From contig CAWUHX010000007.1 of the NCBI GenBank assembly GCA_963922205.1, forward strand, positions 2,542,001 through 2,606,000: a stretch of DNA of 64,000 bases, read 5' to 3'. Below the pieces are notes generated by a model, which did not search any database, was not told the origin of the DNA, and saw only the letters and a list, made by a program, of their open reading frames with translations. Origin of the DNA: Romanomermis culicivorax (taxonomy: Eukaryota; Nematoda; Enoplea; Mermithida; Mermithidae). The position numbers and the translations under genes are program-made. This document shows, one piece after another, positions 1 through 10,526 of the stretch (within the stretch, counting starts at the first letter, position 1; each line of letters opens with the position of its first letter).

Positions 1-20
1 CCTTTTTTCTGTGGCGCTCC

Positions 21-610
21 TGTTGTAGTGTGTTTCCACCGATTTTTATGATTTTGTGATAGATTGTCGTTTTTCGAGAAGATGCCGCAGGTATGATTCA
101 GATTGGGCAAAACGGACCATCTCAGGCATCTTGCTGTAGCATGGATTTGGTACGTGTGCGCGGGTGAAATCTCTCATTGTTATTCTTGTTGTATGATTTT
201 TATTGGCCACTAGTGTTTCCCATGCACTCGTTTAGTTTTCCCCCAGCACTAGGGAATCATTGTATAACTCCGCCCACTAGTCGCCATTTCATAATCATCT
301 TCCATAGTTACACAAGTGTATAGTAAAATTTTAGGTTAAATTTCTATAGGAGGAACGTCTCCTTTTTTTCAGCTAAGCCTTTGGGAATTCAAATCAGGAA
401 ACCGAAGGTTTACTAATTTGGATTATTTCATTGTGGGGTTTAGGTACTTTAACATTGGTAATTTTCGGGTAAGGGTGGTTGTAGGAAACATGTGCATTTA
501 GGAGGATCCCCGCATATTTCTCCTGAGGACTATGTACTTCTCCTCCAACTTACGGACCAGGACAGGTAACTGCCTGAGGGATCTCTTAACCCCTCATCTA
601 TTTTACAACA
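21..610 (+). repeat. degenerate LTR, + orientation
   Basis: The segment starts TGTTGTAGTGTG and ends TTACAACA. It aligns along its length, with many substitutions, to the sense strand of the LTRs of the intact element at 8545-22707 and to the LTR at 62291-62911. Shared blocks include the CCGATTTTT start region, the CTGTAGC..GGTACGTGTGCG block near 130-165 and the GGGTAAG block near 468. The conserved hairpin of the other LTRs is not recognisable here. No clear PBS or PPT adjoins either end. This is an old copy of a related LTR family. Its orientation disagrees with the minus-strand remnants to its right. Confidence 0.65.
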
Positions 611-921
611 TAACACTCCATTGCTATGCAAATTGTCTGTGCCACTGGTCATCCAATTTTTAGATTTGCATGTCGACTTCCCAATCTAGACTTTGACAGC
701 AACAGGGCGCCCCTTGAGCATCGAAACTGACCTATGGAAGGTAGAAAATTTTTGGGCCAGGTTGCCCCGATGTCACGAAAATTTCCTACTCTAACTTGGC
801 CAGCTCCCAGCGAGCTGGTCTGCCTAGCTCAATTAGTCCTGTACTTACTAGGTCGCCTGACACAACAAATACTAAGGGCTGGCAAGTGATGTCCATGTTG
901 ACTTGGGCCTTGATGAAATAA
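611..921 (+). pseudogene. decayed small LTR-adjacent ORF
   Basis: This stretch is related at nucleotide level to the intact-looking small ORF at 63265-63663, which also follows a + strand LTR. The two share the CTATGCAAAT..TCTG start block, the GCCC-rich middle and an identically placed end. There the right copy reads [18 protein letters not shown] and this copy reads GWQVMSMLTWALMK-stop. Several in-frame stops show that it is broken. The differences at the C-terminal end keep a readable frame, which suggests past protein-level constraint. Its function is unknown. Confidence 0.45.
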
Positions 922-1997
922 CCTCCTGCCCTAAGGAGTTGATGTTGCCATCCATGCCAAATTGGGTTGATTCCATGCTCAGTCTTTTGGTCTGCATGTT
1001 GTGGCAAAATCATTGGCCGATTGGTTTAGTCATACATGCAAATTCCCTCTCCTGCTTTCTATTTTTCTAAAATAAACTAAATTAGGAGATTATTATTGTG
1101 ATTCCAAAAAAATGGCGCGGGAATGTACGAGTATCACAAAAATTAAAATGTGCTAAAAATTGAGCAAAATGTGGCCAAAATTTGGAAAAAGAATTTACAG
1201 TGGCGTTTTGCACTGGTTTGTCAAAAAGAAAATTTTTGTGGGCCGACAGCACCAAAAATTTAAATAATATTTTTGGATTTTGTGATTTTGTAATTTTTTG
1301 GATAGTTTTTGGATTTTGTGTTTTATAAAATAAGTAAAATATTATGCAAAAAAGAAAATTTTGGGCCAAAATTATGGGGCTGGTTATTGCTGCTGTGGCC
1401 ACCTCTATAACCTCCTCAAGGCCTTCATCGATAACTGGAGTTGCCTCCCCTTCGGCCTTGGCCATGGGTCTGACCTCCATCCTGGCCCTGATTTTGACCT
1501 CCTTGGTTCCTGTCATGTCTATCAAGCAGTTTGAAATTCAGATTATAGAATTGTGCATCAGGGTCTTGGTTTTGGGGTTGCCAATTTCCTTGGCCTCCGT
1601 AGGGTTGTGGAATGTGCCCTCCAAAACCTCTTCTGGCTCTGCCTCCACCATACCCTGGTCTACCTTGGTACGGAGCAGGGTTTGCAAAGGTATCATCTCT
1701 CCCCTGCTGCCTTCATGCCCATCTGCTGCTTGTGGAGCTGCTATATTGTTCATTTGGTTGTCAAAAAGTTTAATTTAAGGATTTAGATGTTGATAATTGA
1801 GATTTTGTGGAATGAATTTTGTATGAAGATGTAGCAGGCTCCACTTACAACCTCTGGCTGGTCGAACTTGATGACTGTTGCATTGGCGGCTATTATTTCT
1901 TAGCTGCTGGAAGCTTGGGTACCTTAAACTTACCTGGGCTTTTGGCCTCTGTGTGTTGATACTTATTGGGTTGCACTCAGTCATCACCTGGTGCCTT
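922..1997. other. non-coding/degenerate element interior
   Basis: Positions 922-1270 match 63664-64000 in the same orientation (CCTCCTG.CCTAAGGAG block, GGGAATGTACGA block, GTTTTGCAC.GGTTT block), so this is shared element sequence. Beyond 1340 there are opposing short frames on both strands. The minus-strand ones (1082-1525 and 1538-1753) are hydrophilic and rich in E/K/P, and may be the decayed end of the accessory polyprotein. I cannot assign any of them. Confidence 0.4.
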
Positions 1998-2237
1998 CTA
2001 CTTCATGCCCATCTGGTTTAGCCTTTGCGAGCCCATAAAGATATGCTGATTAAAGGCTGCAATATAATACTCATCTACTGGGCTTCCGTGGGCTTTGACA
2101 ACTAGCTGTCTGTTCGCAAACAAACAGGCTTGGGCATACCACCTTCCGATGGCTGTTGGCGTGATTGGAGTGAAATCCAGCTGCAAAAAGACCACCAGGG
2201 TCACGTACGATGGCTGTAAAGATGTCAGAAGCATCAT
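1998..2237 (-). pseudogene. remnant of last accessory ORF
   Basis: The 79-residue minus-strand frame resembles part of the ORF at 9782-10327 in the intact element. An (E/K)AHG motif is followed by five to nine variable residues and an A(Y/F)N motif, and a WxA stretch lies upstream in both. Similarity is weak, but the order relative to the exonuclease remnant (upstream on this strand) is the same as in the intact element. Function unknown. Confidence 0.35.
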
Positions 2238-2239
2238 AC

Positions 2240-3467
2240 TCTTGAAGCTATCCAGGGATGAGAACTAAAATTATCCATTCCCAAATTTCCTCAGGTACTG
2301 TTTCTCCCTCAAACATGAAACCACCTTGCATTTGGAACTGTTCACAGTAATTATCATAAATTTCGGCCATAGCATTGTTGACTATTCTTTACACTATCAG
2401 CCTTTCTTGGTCATCAAAGATGAAATAGTTGGCCACTTCAGGATTTTCAAAAAAATAGGCCCTATTTGTCATCTGTTCCATTTTCCATTCCTAATAATCA
2501 ATGAGAGCCTACTAAATGACCTGGCCTGACATACTCAACTACTTTCTATGTAGGTCTAGTAGTTACGTGGAGTTTGACATTTTTGATCAACTTTTCCTCC
2601 GATTGAAAATCAGGCTTGACCAACACGCTTCCCCCTTGTTCACTGTAAAACTTTTTATAACTCCCGGTAAATCTTTGGGGCTAATATAGATTAGCCAGAT
2701 TTACTACTTACCTCTCCACTGGTTTTCGATACCCATTGCATTAGAGAGTAAGCTGTCACAGATGTAGTAGGCGTATCTGAAATCGTTTGACTCCCAGAAG
2801 TCTCCAATTGCGATTTTCAAGTTCTTGTAGTGGCCAGAGTCATTGTTTCTTCAGCTGTGTCGTAGGCATCATTTTCCCAAACAGTTGCTGGCATTCCTTT
2901 GGCCTGTTGTTCGAACGTTTGTCTATGTTGACATGCTTTACTGAGGCATACTGGGTACTTGACTTCCTCTTTGGCCAATTGTTGAATAAATTTCTTTTAC
3001 ACATCCCTTCAGCCAACATCTGTTAGACTCTTTCAGGAGAACACACTCCTAGGATTCCCTCTTCACAAAGTTTACCCCTTTTCATTAAGTTGGTAGCTGC
3101 AATGGCTGTATCTGACACCTCATAAGAGTACATTTGCTCTTTCAGCCGCTTTTGTATTGCCTGCTGGTGCACAAATTCCTGCTGCATCGGGCGCTTTCAT
3201 TCTTGAATTTTGGCCTGAAGGGCCTGGGGTCTTGCCTTTTGGTCATCTACTTTAGGGTTCTTGCTCTGGACAGCTATTTCCTGTGATGTTTCCTGCATTT
3301 CGTCCAGTTTAACATCTATACCTGACATTTTTAGGGCAGTTTCATCAATAAGGTTCTGAACCTTAGCTTCTTTTATTTCCTCCTATTGTGTCTTGGCCTC
3401 CATGGAAGTTTTATCTTCCAGTGTTTGGCTTGGAGGTTCTAAAATTTCACCTTGCTCCTCCTCCAAA
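2240..3467. other. degenerate accessory-region sequence
   Basis: No intact frame is present. The minus strand around 3020-3400 translates to broken K/E/Q-rich segments of coiled-coil character, which would correspond to the charged middle part of the accessory polyprotein of the intact element. The two short + frames (2326-2529 and 2787-3026) look like antisense shadows. Confidence 0.3.
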
Positions 3468-3929
3468 CTAGATTCCCATTTTGAAGCCCATATCTTCAGC
3501 AACAGCTGTTTGATTTTTACTCGTAATACAGGTGCAGCCAGAGGCATAGATTTCAAAACTGGTGACTACTACCAGTTCTGTTTCTGCTGATGTTTGTGGC
3601 TGAGTTAACATAGTTTGTTGTGCTGCTGCTGATTGAGCTTGCAGTGGCACAACTACTACTACCACAGCAGCTTGTGAGGTTAGGGTGGTAACTGCTGATT
3701 GTTGCAGTTTGACCACTGGTGCAGCTGGGGTTTTTACTTGCCCTAATCCTCCAGCTTGTGCTGTTTGGGATGTCCATGGTTGATTTGACGGTACTTTTGA
3801 AACTAACTCACCGGCTGGGGTATACCTTAAAGAATATCCTGGCAAATCGAATGCTAAGGTTCTCTCCCAGAAACTGTTGGTTACGAATTCTGGTATGATT
3901 TGTATTGGGTTACGCGGTGCATATGCCAT
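3468..3929 (-). pseudogene. remnant of Pro/Gln-rich accessory segment
   Basis: The 153-residue frame begins with a WERTLAF..PGYSLRYTP segment and continues into a low-complexity stretch rich in T, Q, A, P and V. Its place downstream of the exonuclease remnant and its composition match the acidic/Pro-rich part of the intact accessory region (11604-12290 and 10527-11600). It is probably the diverged counterpart. No domain is recognisable. Confidence 0.4.
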
Positions 3930-4228
3930 GGGATAATCGCAAGGATAAACGTCTACTGCATGGGGTACTGCAATCCTGGTGTAAGAGTCTCGAGGCCTAA
4001 ATGGTAAAATGTTACATAATAGTAAGGATTTACCTTATAGACTCCATCCTTCAATATGGATTTAGCATCACCAATTTCTAGTCTTGACTCTGTTTCTGTG
4101 AATCATAGTGGTACAAACCAGAATCGATTCTGCCAAGTGTATACCCCAATCTTAAGTGGATTCTGGGGTTCAGACAGCAGTAATTTCACCACAAGCTGCA
4201 AATAATAACCCAGGTGGTTGCCTGACTT

Positions 4229-6211
4229 CTAAGACATGTGCTTCAACGCTTCCTGGCTGTCCTTACTATAACTGTTCAGAAAACTATTGCTTAATAGCTG
4301 AGCAGTTTCTGAATCACATTCCTCTCTAGAATGTGCCCAAGCAAGGTGATATGCTAAAGGAATAAATTTACATAATTCCTCCAACTGCAAGAAATTTGGT
4401 TCGTCCAATACTTTTGAAATTTTCACCAAGTTAGGAGTATAATAATTGACTTTATATTTTTCCATGTGCCCTTCTATCCCAACTGGATAATAATTATTAC
4501 AGGAAAATACATCCTGCAGAACTTCTTGTGGCTTCCTGCCTTGTAGCCAGTATAGCTTCACATTTTCATAGAGTGCTAACAATACTTTCCCATCTAAATC
4601 TCAGTAACTTTTTTGTTTTTGAGATTTTCCAGGATATCTGCGCTAATGTTATCCCAGTCAGGAACTTAAACATCCTTAATTTTATTGGGATCACTATCTT
4701 CAGTATACCCCTCAGCTTTGACAGGCCTGCTGTCCCTTGGTATTAGTATGGTATTACCTTCTGAAGCATACATGTAACAGAACCCCGAGGTCTGGGGGGA
4801 GTTGGGCCACTTTTTTTGGGTCCGGGGGTCAGTAATTCCAAAAATTTTGGGGTGAGGGGTCTCTGAGAAGAAAAAAATTCGATTTTTTCACGAAAAAATT
4901 CCGAAAAACAGTTAAAAAAATAGTAGTTTCAGTCTGAAAATGATAAAAAAAAGTATTTATGGTGTGAAGTGGTGAGAAAATGGACGTTTTTGACCATTTT
5001 TTGTTCAAAATTGATATTTTTCATCAAAAAATTGACATTTTTCATCAAAAAATTGACATTTTTCCCACCAAAAGTATGGGGGTCCCTAGGGCTACCCTAT
5101 GGCTAGCCATGGGATTGGAAAATCCTGGGGGCAGTTGCCCAATGGCTAGCCATATGGTGGACGATTTATGGGGGGTTCCCATAGCCCTCCCCCCAATTAC
5201 ATGTATAAATGGAACATCACATTCTCTGGCTGGGTTGCACTCAGACGCAGACATGTAGTACCCTGTTTCACTGCGTTGCAACTGAATTGCCGATCTGTTG
5301 TACATTTCACATTTCATCATATGGTACACCATATTGGGTTGTACCTGGTCGGTCTCTAAAGCCTGCAAGCCTAGTCACATTTCACCATTTATATGCCATT
5401 CTATCATGGTCCAACACCTGTATTTCCATTAGCAGATAATTGGGCATGCCATAATAGATTGCTGCAAACATAAATAATAAAGAGTAATATGCATCTGGAG
5501 CTGCGTACCTCAGCTCCTTTGGTAATATGTATTGGCAAATCAGTCACCCTTCGCCCCAACCCAAGCATGAAATCATACTGACAGGGCGCCTTGTCTATTA
5601 GGTAAAATTCTGTGAAGAGCTCTTCTAACCTGACAGTTTCAGTGCATATTCCAAGTTGAAAACATTTTTTCTTAAGGTTTGGCCCAACCATAGTTAGGGC
5701 AAGGCAGTCTAAATCAAACTAATGAATGACCCTTGGTCCTTCTGAGATGTTCCTGCATTGGGACAGTTTTGTCTCTATCCTTGTTATCTCAACCTGCTCT
5801 GCATACATTGTTGATGCTAACAAGGTTTTCTAGCACCAAATAACCAGCTAAGAGTACAGAGGAGTCTAGGATTTCATACAAACTTACCCAATCTTTCTCT
5901 ATGAGACTGGTTGTATCGATTACATATGTTTGACCATTCTTTAGTGCAACACTAATATAATGGGGGAATTGTTTACCCATCGGATTGTCAACCTCTCTCA
6001 TTTGTCGACCTCTCTCCTGTCAGGTTTTTTTGATGTCATACCCGCAGACCCGATAGCCATGAGAGATGGATGATTCCTGGATAAACTGGAGCAACTGGCG
6101 AACCTTTCCAATGTCTACCAGGATTGGTTCCTTTGGATTGGCTGGCCAGTAGCCAAACATTTCCTTGATCCACTGGTCCAACACGTGGATTTGGATGACT
6201 CGTTTGACATT
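4229..6211 (-). pseudogene. decayed DEDDy exonuclease-like accessory gene
   Basis: Minus-strand fragments align in order with the intact exonuclease ORF at 12342-14252. They are an NVKR start followed by HGYxVxGxD (about 6020-6211), P-Y-x5-A-x2-NG-x3-V-x2-T-x5-DW (5789-6001), the third-motif region with an LLF tail (5404-5691), and the Y-x8-L-x12-L-x6-F/IPLA region (4229-4582). The first motif reads D-I-K instead of D-T-E, and the D of the YxxxD motif is missing. Frameshifts and a roughly 450-bp foreign stretch (about 4760-5210) interrupt the gene. It would be inactive. Pol sequence is not visible upstream; recognisable similarity stops near 6240. Confidence 0.65.
4760..5210. repeat. insertion with short tandem and inverted repeats
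   Basis: This stretch interrupts the decayed exonuclease frame. It holds T/A-rich DNA, about two and a half copies of a 21-bp unit (ATTGACATTTTTCATCAAAAA, near 5010-5060), and two ATGGCTAGCCAT-containing segments near 5100 and 5145 joined by CC/GG-rich sequence. No coding frame or target duplication was found. Confidence 0.4.
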
Positions 6212-6244
6212 CTAGTCCAAAGTTTAAAGGAAAATATTAATTTT

Positions 6245-7435
6245 GGTGTTTATTCCCCTTCTTTCAGCATTGGTTTTACATTTAAAGTTCACCACCACGA
6301 ATACACCAAGCAGGTTAAGTTCCACAGATACAAAAGTTAGTTCAGACATTGTGTAAAGTGCACCACTGATATAACAAACATATAGCTGGTAGGCAACTAA
6401 CACCTTACCAAGTTCTTACCCTTGCTACCTCTATATATTTTATTATTCCTTAAAACAATCGCTTTGTTCGTGTTCTTCTAAAGCACTTTCGAGCCTGTAA
6501 TCAATAGCCCACAGATTATAGTAAAAACCAAATCAATTTTTCAGCATTTTCAGACAATAAGGGATTGCGACTATCACTGATTATTCATTTTCCCACTTTA
6601 AACTCTCTTTCAGAGGCAACACTGCTTAACGGTGTCGAAAGGTACTGCTGAGCTAGCTGAAATGCAATAATTTTCGGATTTCGACTGTGATGCGACATTA
6701 GGACTCAAGACATTAGGATGCAGGACATTATTAGGTACACAATATAACTAATATATTGATTTGTCAGATACTTTGTATCTCAAGTCTCAAGGTCTTCTAG
6801 TCCACAATTAGCTTAAGCTTACGGTTTCGTCTTTTACTTCCTAAACATGTCCATTCAGGCCTACAACTTTGCTATTATTTGTATGAACTCCATCAATTAT
6901 AGGATTTGAGTTAAGATCAGGTGCTAGTTTTGAAGCATTTTTGAATATGAACAAATCTAGAGAAGGTTTTTCAAAAATTTTACTTTGTTTTTCAATCTTT
7001 TTAATTTTTAACTTATATCAGCTCAATCAATAAACACACTAGAAGCATAATTTTTTGATTTTGAGCATTTTGACGTATTTACAACAAATGTGTAAAGAGA
7101 TATTTAGAATTTTTGTAAATAAAAATTGAACATAAAAACTCAGCAGCATTACATGATCTACTCACCCAGACTTGTCGAAGTTTAACAGTATTCACTTCTC
7201 GTCTGAACCAAATTGACTCAATTTATGGAAAAAAATTTCAAAGTGCAAGTGTAACCCCAAAAAACGTTCAACCCCGACTCAGTTTTTCTTTTCAGGTCAG
7301 GGTTGAAATGTGGGGGATCCCCGACTTTTCTTATGGGGTCGGGGACCCCATGGGATCACTAACAGCATAACAAAGTTATGTTCATTTTCAGACAATGTAG
7401 AAAGTTGCTCAATCCAACAATATTTTTACAGGGGA
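6245..7435. other. AT-rich gene-free stretch
   Basis: No supported gene. It contains a GC-rich palindromic patch near 7255-7360 with repeated CCCCGAC / GTCGGGG words (for example GGGTCGGGGACCCC), in otherwise AT-rich DNA. Confidence 0.4.
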
Positions 7436-7640
7436 ACACAGTGTGCAACAAAGTTGTGACATTTTGCACCGACTAATTCTCACCTGTGGCTTCATGAAAC
7501 ATAAACTTTATGGATTTAAGTAATATGCTATATGTGGTTCAAAAGAGCATCCATTTTAAAGCTACTGTTCCTTGCTTTACACTATCCCAACTATTCATTC
7601 CACTGCCCAGCTTGAAGAATATCTTGGGGCAGGTTTCTTG
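7436..7640 (+). repeat. dispersed repeat, copy 1
   Basis: Matches 60000-60215 in the same orientation. The shared words run from GAACACAGTGTGC through TTATGAAACA.AA and AATATGCT.TA.ATGGTTC to CTTGAAGAAT. It is about 200 bp with no coding frame. Family unknown. Confidence 0.55.
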
Positions 7641-7877
7641 CAAGAAGTAGAATCACATTTTCATTTCTTTTAGTTTTTTCACAGTGACTAGATAAATGGT
7701 TGACAAGCATGTGATAAAAAAAATGTTGATGAGCTGCAGCTGGAAATGTAGAGATTTCTTGTGCTTAAAACACTAAATTTTGTACTTGTTTCTTGACGGT
7801 TTATACTGTATACAATTCTCTTGAGCATCCAGTGGAATACGCTTCGCGAAGTTTAAACCTGCTGAATATTATGGAAT

Positions 7878-8127
7878 TATAGTATGTTTTTCTAGAAGTG
7901 CTTCTAAATGATGAAGGTGGAAAGAAAGTAGTATTTCAGATTTTCACGATTTTCTGATAAACAGTATACCATATAGGACTGGAAATTTGTGAACATACTG
8001 ATCTCACTTTAACAATTCTTTGAGTGAAAAATTTTATGAGAAGAGCTTTATATAAACGATTTTGATGATAGTACTGATCTGTGTCACTTTTTTATTTGGA
8101 AGCATTTTGTAAAAAACAAACTAAAAA
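7878..8127 (-). mobile_element. MITE with TATAGTCTG-type ends, copy 1
   Basis: A 250-bp non-coding element with imperfect terminal inverted repeats. It begins TATAGTATGTTTTTCTAGAA and ends GGAAGCATTTTGTAAAAAAC. Its interior matches the copy at 45672-45930 in reverse orientation, including a shared CGATTTTCTGATAAACA block and an AAACGATTTTGA block. It is probably non-autonomous. Confidence 0.6.
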
Positions 8128-8540
8128 AACATACAGAGACTCTGGCTGTCTTTTCGTTTGTGAAATATTTCCGATCTTATCTCTAGAGGGGTTGAAGACA
8201 TTGTTGAAACTGATCATAATGCAGTAAAACATACAGTACTCGAAAAAAATATAAGTGAGTAAGTGAACACCTTCCTGATTTAGATGAAGAAGGAAACTTG
8301 TCAGACTGCATTGTTATCACCATTGGAGCTAGGACTTTTAGGGTCCAGCCAATTGCAAGGTTCATACACAACCTAGGAGCCTGGTATGTCAGGCGATATT
8401 TTCTTTTTCTGGGAAACCTGGAATAGAAGGATTTTGGGTGAAGTTGAAAAACAATTGTATGATCTTTATGAAATTCTGCAGTCAGTTGTGAAAATGTTTT
8501 GGCCTCCCTCGCCGAATTAACATTATTGAAATTTCTATTT
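8128..8540. other. flank of the LTR retrotransposon
   Basis: Gene-free. A + frame of about 55 residues (around 8255-8420) is open and has non-repetitive composition, but I cannot connect it to any family or to splice signals. Confidence 0.3.
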
Positions 8541-8544
8541 ATAG

Positions 8545-9127
8545 TGTTGTATCTTGGTCTGGTCGGGGCGGTGATGATGCAGCGTGAGCAGGATTGGGAT
8601 TCCAATGTTGCGTCCTTAATGTACGTGCTTCCCACGCCCACGTTTACCCGATAAGTTAATTACTAATACTTAAACCCCAACACTAATTATCCCAACAATT
8701 AAAGAAAGGTCTACTTTCTTTAATTGTCTCCCTGGTTGCGCAAGATTGAAAGGCGATGGATTTTCTACCTTTTAATGTTACGCAATAATGTACAAAACTT
8801 ACGTGAACAAAAGGGAGACGGGCGAGATGAAAAATAAAAACACTAAATCAACTCCCACGCATGGGCGAGAAAGAGAGAGACGAAAAAGGCGTGGTGGGAG
8901 GTGGCAAGTATGTACTAGCGGTGGCCAACGGGGCACACAACTAGTAAGAAAACATAAAAATTATAACACTAATAATAGCAATAGAGAGAGACCAGCGCAC
9001 GCGTACCGACCTGCGCTACAGTAAGATGGCCACTAGTGGTCTGCGTTGCTCTCTCCACTTGCCACCTGCGGGCCTCTAACGCGCTTTGACAAAACGATAA
9101 AAAATCGGCGGAAAACACACTACAACA
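8545..9127 (-). repeat. 3' LTR
   Basis: The + strand reads TGTTGTATC...CACTACAACA, so the terminal TG..CA dinucleotides are intact. It is the same length as the copy at 22125-22707. It contains a conserved hairpin at 8695-8727. Confidence 0.95.
8695..8727. other. conserved LTR hairpin (3' LTR copy)
   Basis: A perfect 14-bp stem (ACAATTAAAGAAAG with CTTTCTTTAATTGT) encloses a 5-nt loop. It is identical in the other LTR at 22275-22307. The related LTR at 62291 has the same stem at 62662-62690 with one compensated base pair. It is probably a structured RNA element of the transcript; its role is unknown. Confidence 0.7.
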
Positions 9128-9140
9128 CCCCTCGCCCCTT
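9128..9140 (-). promoter_or_regulatory. polypurine tract
   Basis: On the sense strand AAGGGGCGAGGGG sits directly against the start of the 3' LTR. This is where a PPT primes plus-strand DNA synthesis in LTR elements. One C interrupts the purine run. Confidence 0.75.
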
Positions 9141-9153
9141 GCGGTAGATCGCC

Positions 9154-9446
9154 TTAAGGGATCATCAGGAAATAACCTAAACATGCAAGGGGAAGGGCTC
9201 CGCCACTACAGGCTGTCGCCGGGGTTGCCGAAGAATTCTTCGACGTCACACAGCGGGGCCGGCGGAGTTGTTGGGGTAGTTTGAGCCGATTTTTGGGGCG
9301 GCGACAATAGTGCGTCCAGCGGCGAAGGCAAGGACAAAAGCGGTGCAAGTGGGGGCGTGTAGCGGGCCACCAGCGGTCAACCTACTGTGTGGTTGCAGCA
9401 TCGGCTGCACGTGCGCTGGAAAGACTAGTACAAAAATATAAAGCAC
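9154..9446 (-). CDS. small 3'-terminal ORF region, unknown function
   Basis: Two overlapping frames (9246-9446, 66 aa, and 9154-9348, 64 aa) lie just upstream of the PPT. The first starts with a hydrophobic stretch and an AGGPLHAPTC segment that loosely resembles the AGRPFCPIC segment of the small ORF at 63265-63663. A T-rich TTTGCTTTTCTTAG sequence about 50 nt upstream could act as a splice acceptor. Neither frame is long enough to be certain; a frameshift between them is possible. Confidence 0.3.
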
Positions 9447-9519
9447 GAACGAGATTAGAAATTAAACAACCGGTTTGAAATGAGACTAAGAAAAGCAAAC
9501 AAAGACAAAGAAAACAAAA

Positions 9520-9723
9520 TTACTGTACAAAAAGCTTCGTTTTAATGGCGGTGGCAGTGGCGAGTATCGGATGCAGATCGGTAGTTTCGAGGAGAATCGC
9601 GGCGATCGCGTTCGTTTCATCGGTATCGATCGTTATGGTAGCCATGTGGATCGCGAGGGTCGTCGTGGCCATCAAAACGGATATTACGGGAGTAGCGGGA
9701 TCGACCGTAATCGGCGGTATCAT
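9520..9723 (-). CDS. possible small ORF, low complexity
   Basis: A 67-residue frame rich in T, A and I between the last large accessory ORF and the 3'-terminal small ORF. No motif is visible and the opposite strand is open too, so coding status is doubtful. Confidence 0.15.
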   Translation of the reverse strand: MIPPITVDPATPVISVLMATTTLAIHMATITIDTDETNAIAAILLETTDLHPILATATAIKTKLFVQ

Positions 9724-9781
9724 GGCGACGCGAAGACGAGGTATACGTTTGAGGTTGAAGCGGTGAGAGTGGGTTGACGCC

Positions 9782-10440
9782 TCAAGGCGGTAGTTGTGTG
9801 GCGATTAGTGATGGGCGATCGGACGGCATTCCTGTTGGCGGCAACGGTCGCGGTGGTGGTAGGTTCCACCGGGCAGAAAAGTCGTGCCGACGCAGCAGGG
9901 GTGCGGGGCGATCCGTCTCGCTGTGATACTGCAGATAGATTTGTTGAATGTCGGCGATTTCCAGCGGTTGTGGAAACGGGGCGTAGCGTGGATAAGCCAT
10001 CCAACTGTCTATGAGTCCGACAGCGGTGTTATAGGCTTGTAGCAGACACGAAGGGTTATCCAAACCGTGGGCTTCGTATAAGAAAAGGGTCAAGTGGGCG
10101 GTGTGAACGGCGTCAACGACGCCGAGCTCCTCAGCCCAAAGGCCGGCGACCCATTTCAATATCAGAGTGGCCACGTCGTGCGAGATGGGCGGTTGTTGTT
10201 CTTGATATGCGGGGCGGTAATGGTCTCGAAAATACTGGTACAACGGGAGCGAAGCGTTCGTAGCACGGATGTGCACGGGCATGATGATGCGAATACCGAG
10301 GTGGCCGAAGAAGTTGATCAGAACCATTTCGTGCAGCGTGCGCGGCGAGAAAAACTCGACGGCGGGATCGATATTCGGCGGGTAGCCAGGTGTTACTAGC
10401 GTGACGCAATGTGGCGTATTGGTGGTTCGGAAATGCGTAT
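9782..10440 (-). CDS. last large accessory ORF, unknown function
   Basis: The ATG-started product is 181 aa (from 10327), but the frame stays open upstream to about 10440, adding some 35 residues. It is largely helical in character, with a hydrophobic N-terminal stretch, several aromatic residues in the middle ([20 protein letters not shown]) and a proline-rich tail. The EAHG..AYN segment has a likely relative in the decayed copy at 1998-2237, so the gene belongs to the accessory cassette. It is in a different frame (+1) from the ORF before it, so it is made either by frameshift or from its own spliced message. No known domain is recognised. Confidence 0.55.
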
Positions 10441-10526
10441 AATTCGGTAATCACGTGGCTTCGCTAGGCAACCGGGGTTTGATAGTTGGTGCGGGAATTG
10501 GTGGCGGAGGAGCTCCAAGAACCGGC

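Noticed and set aside
1344..1778. 144-residue hydrophobic + strand ORF
   Set aside because: It lies antisense to hydrophilic minus-strand remnants and its S/L/I-rich composition is typical of a shadow frame.
8183..8641. 152-residue minus ORF starting in the 3' LTR
   Set aside because: It is the 3' LTR copy of the gag start running out into flanking DNA, with a GTG instead of ATG.
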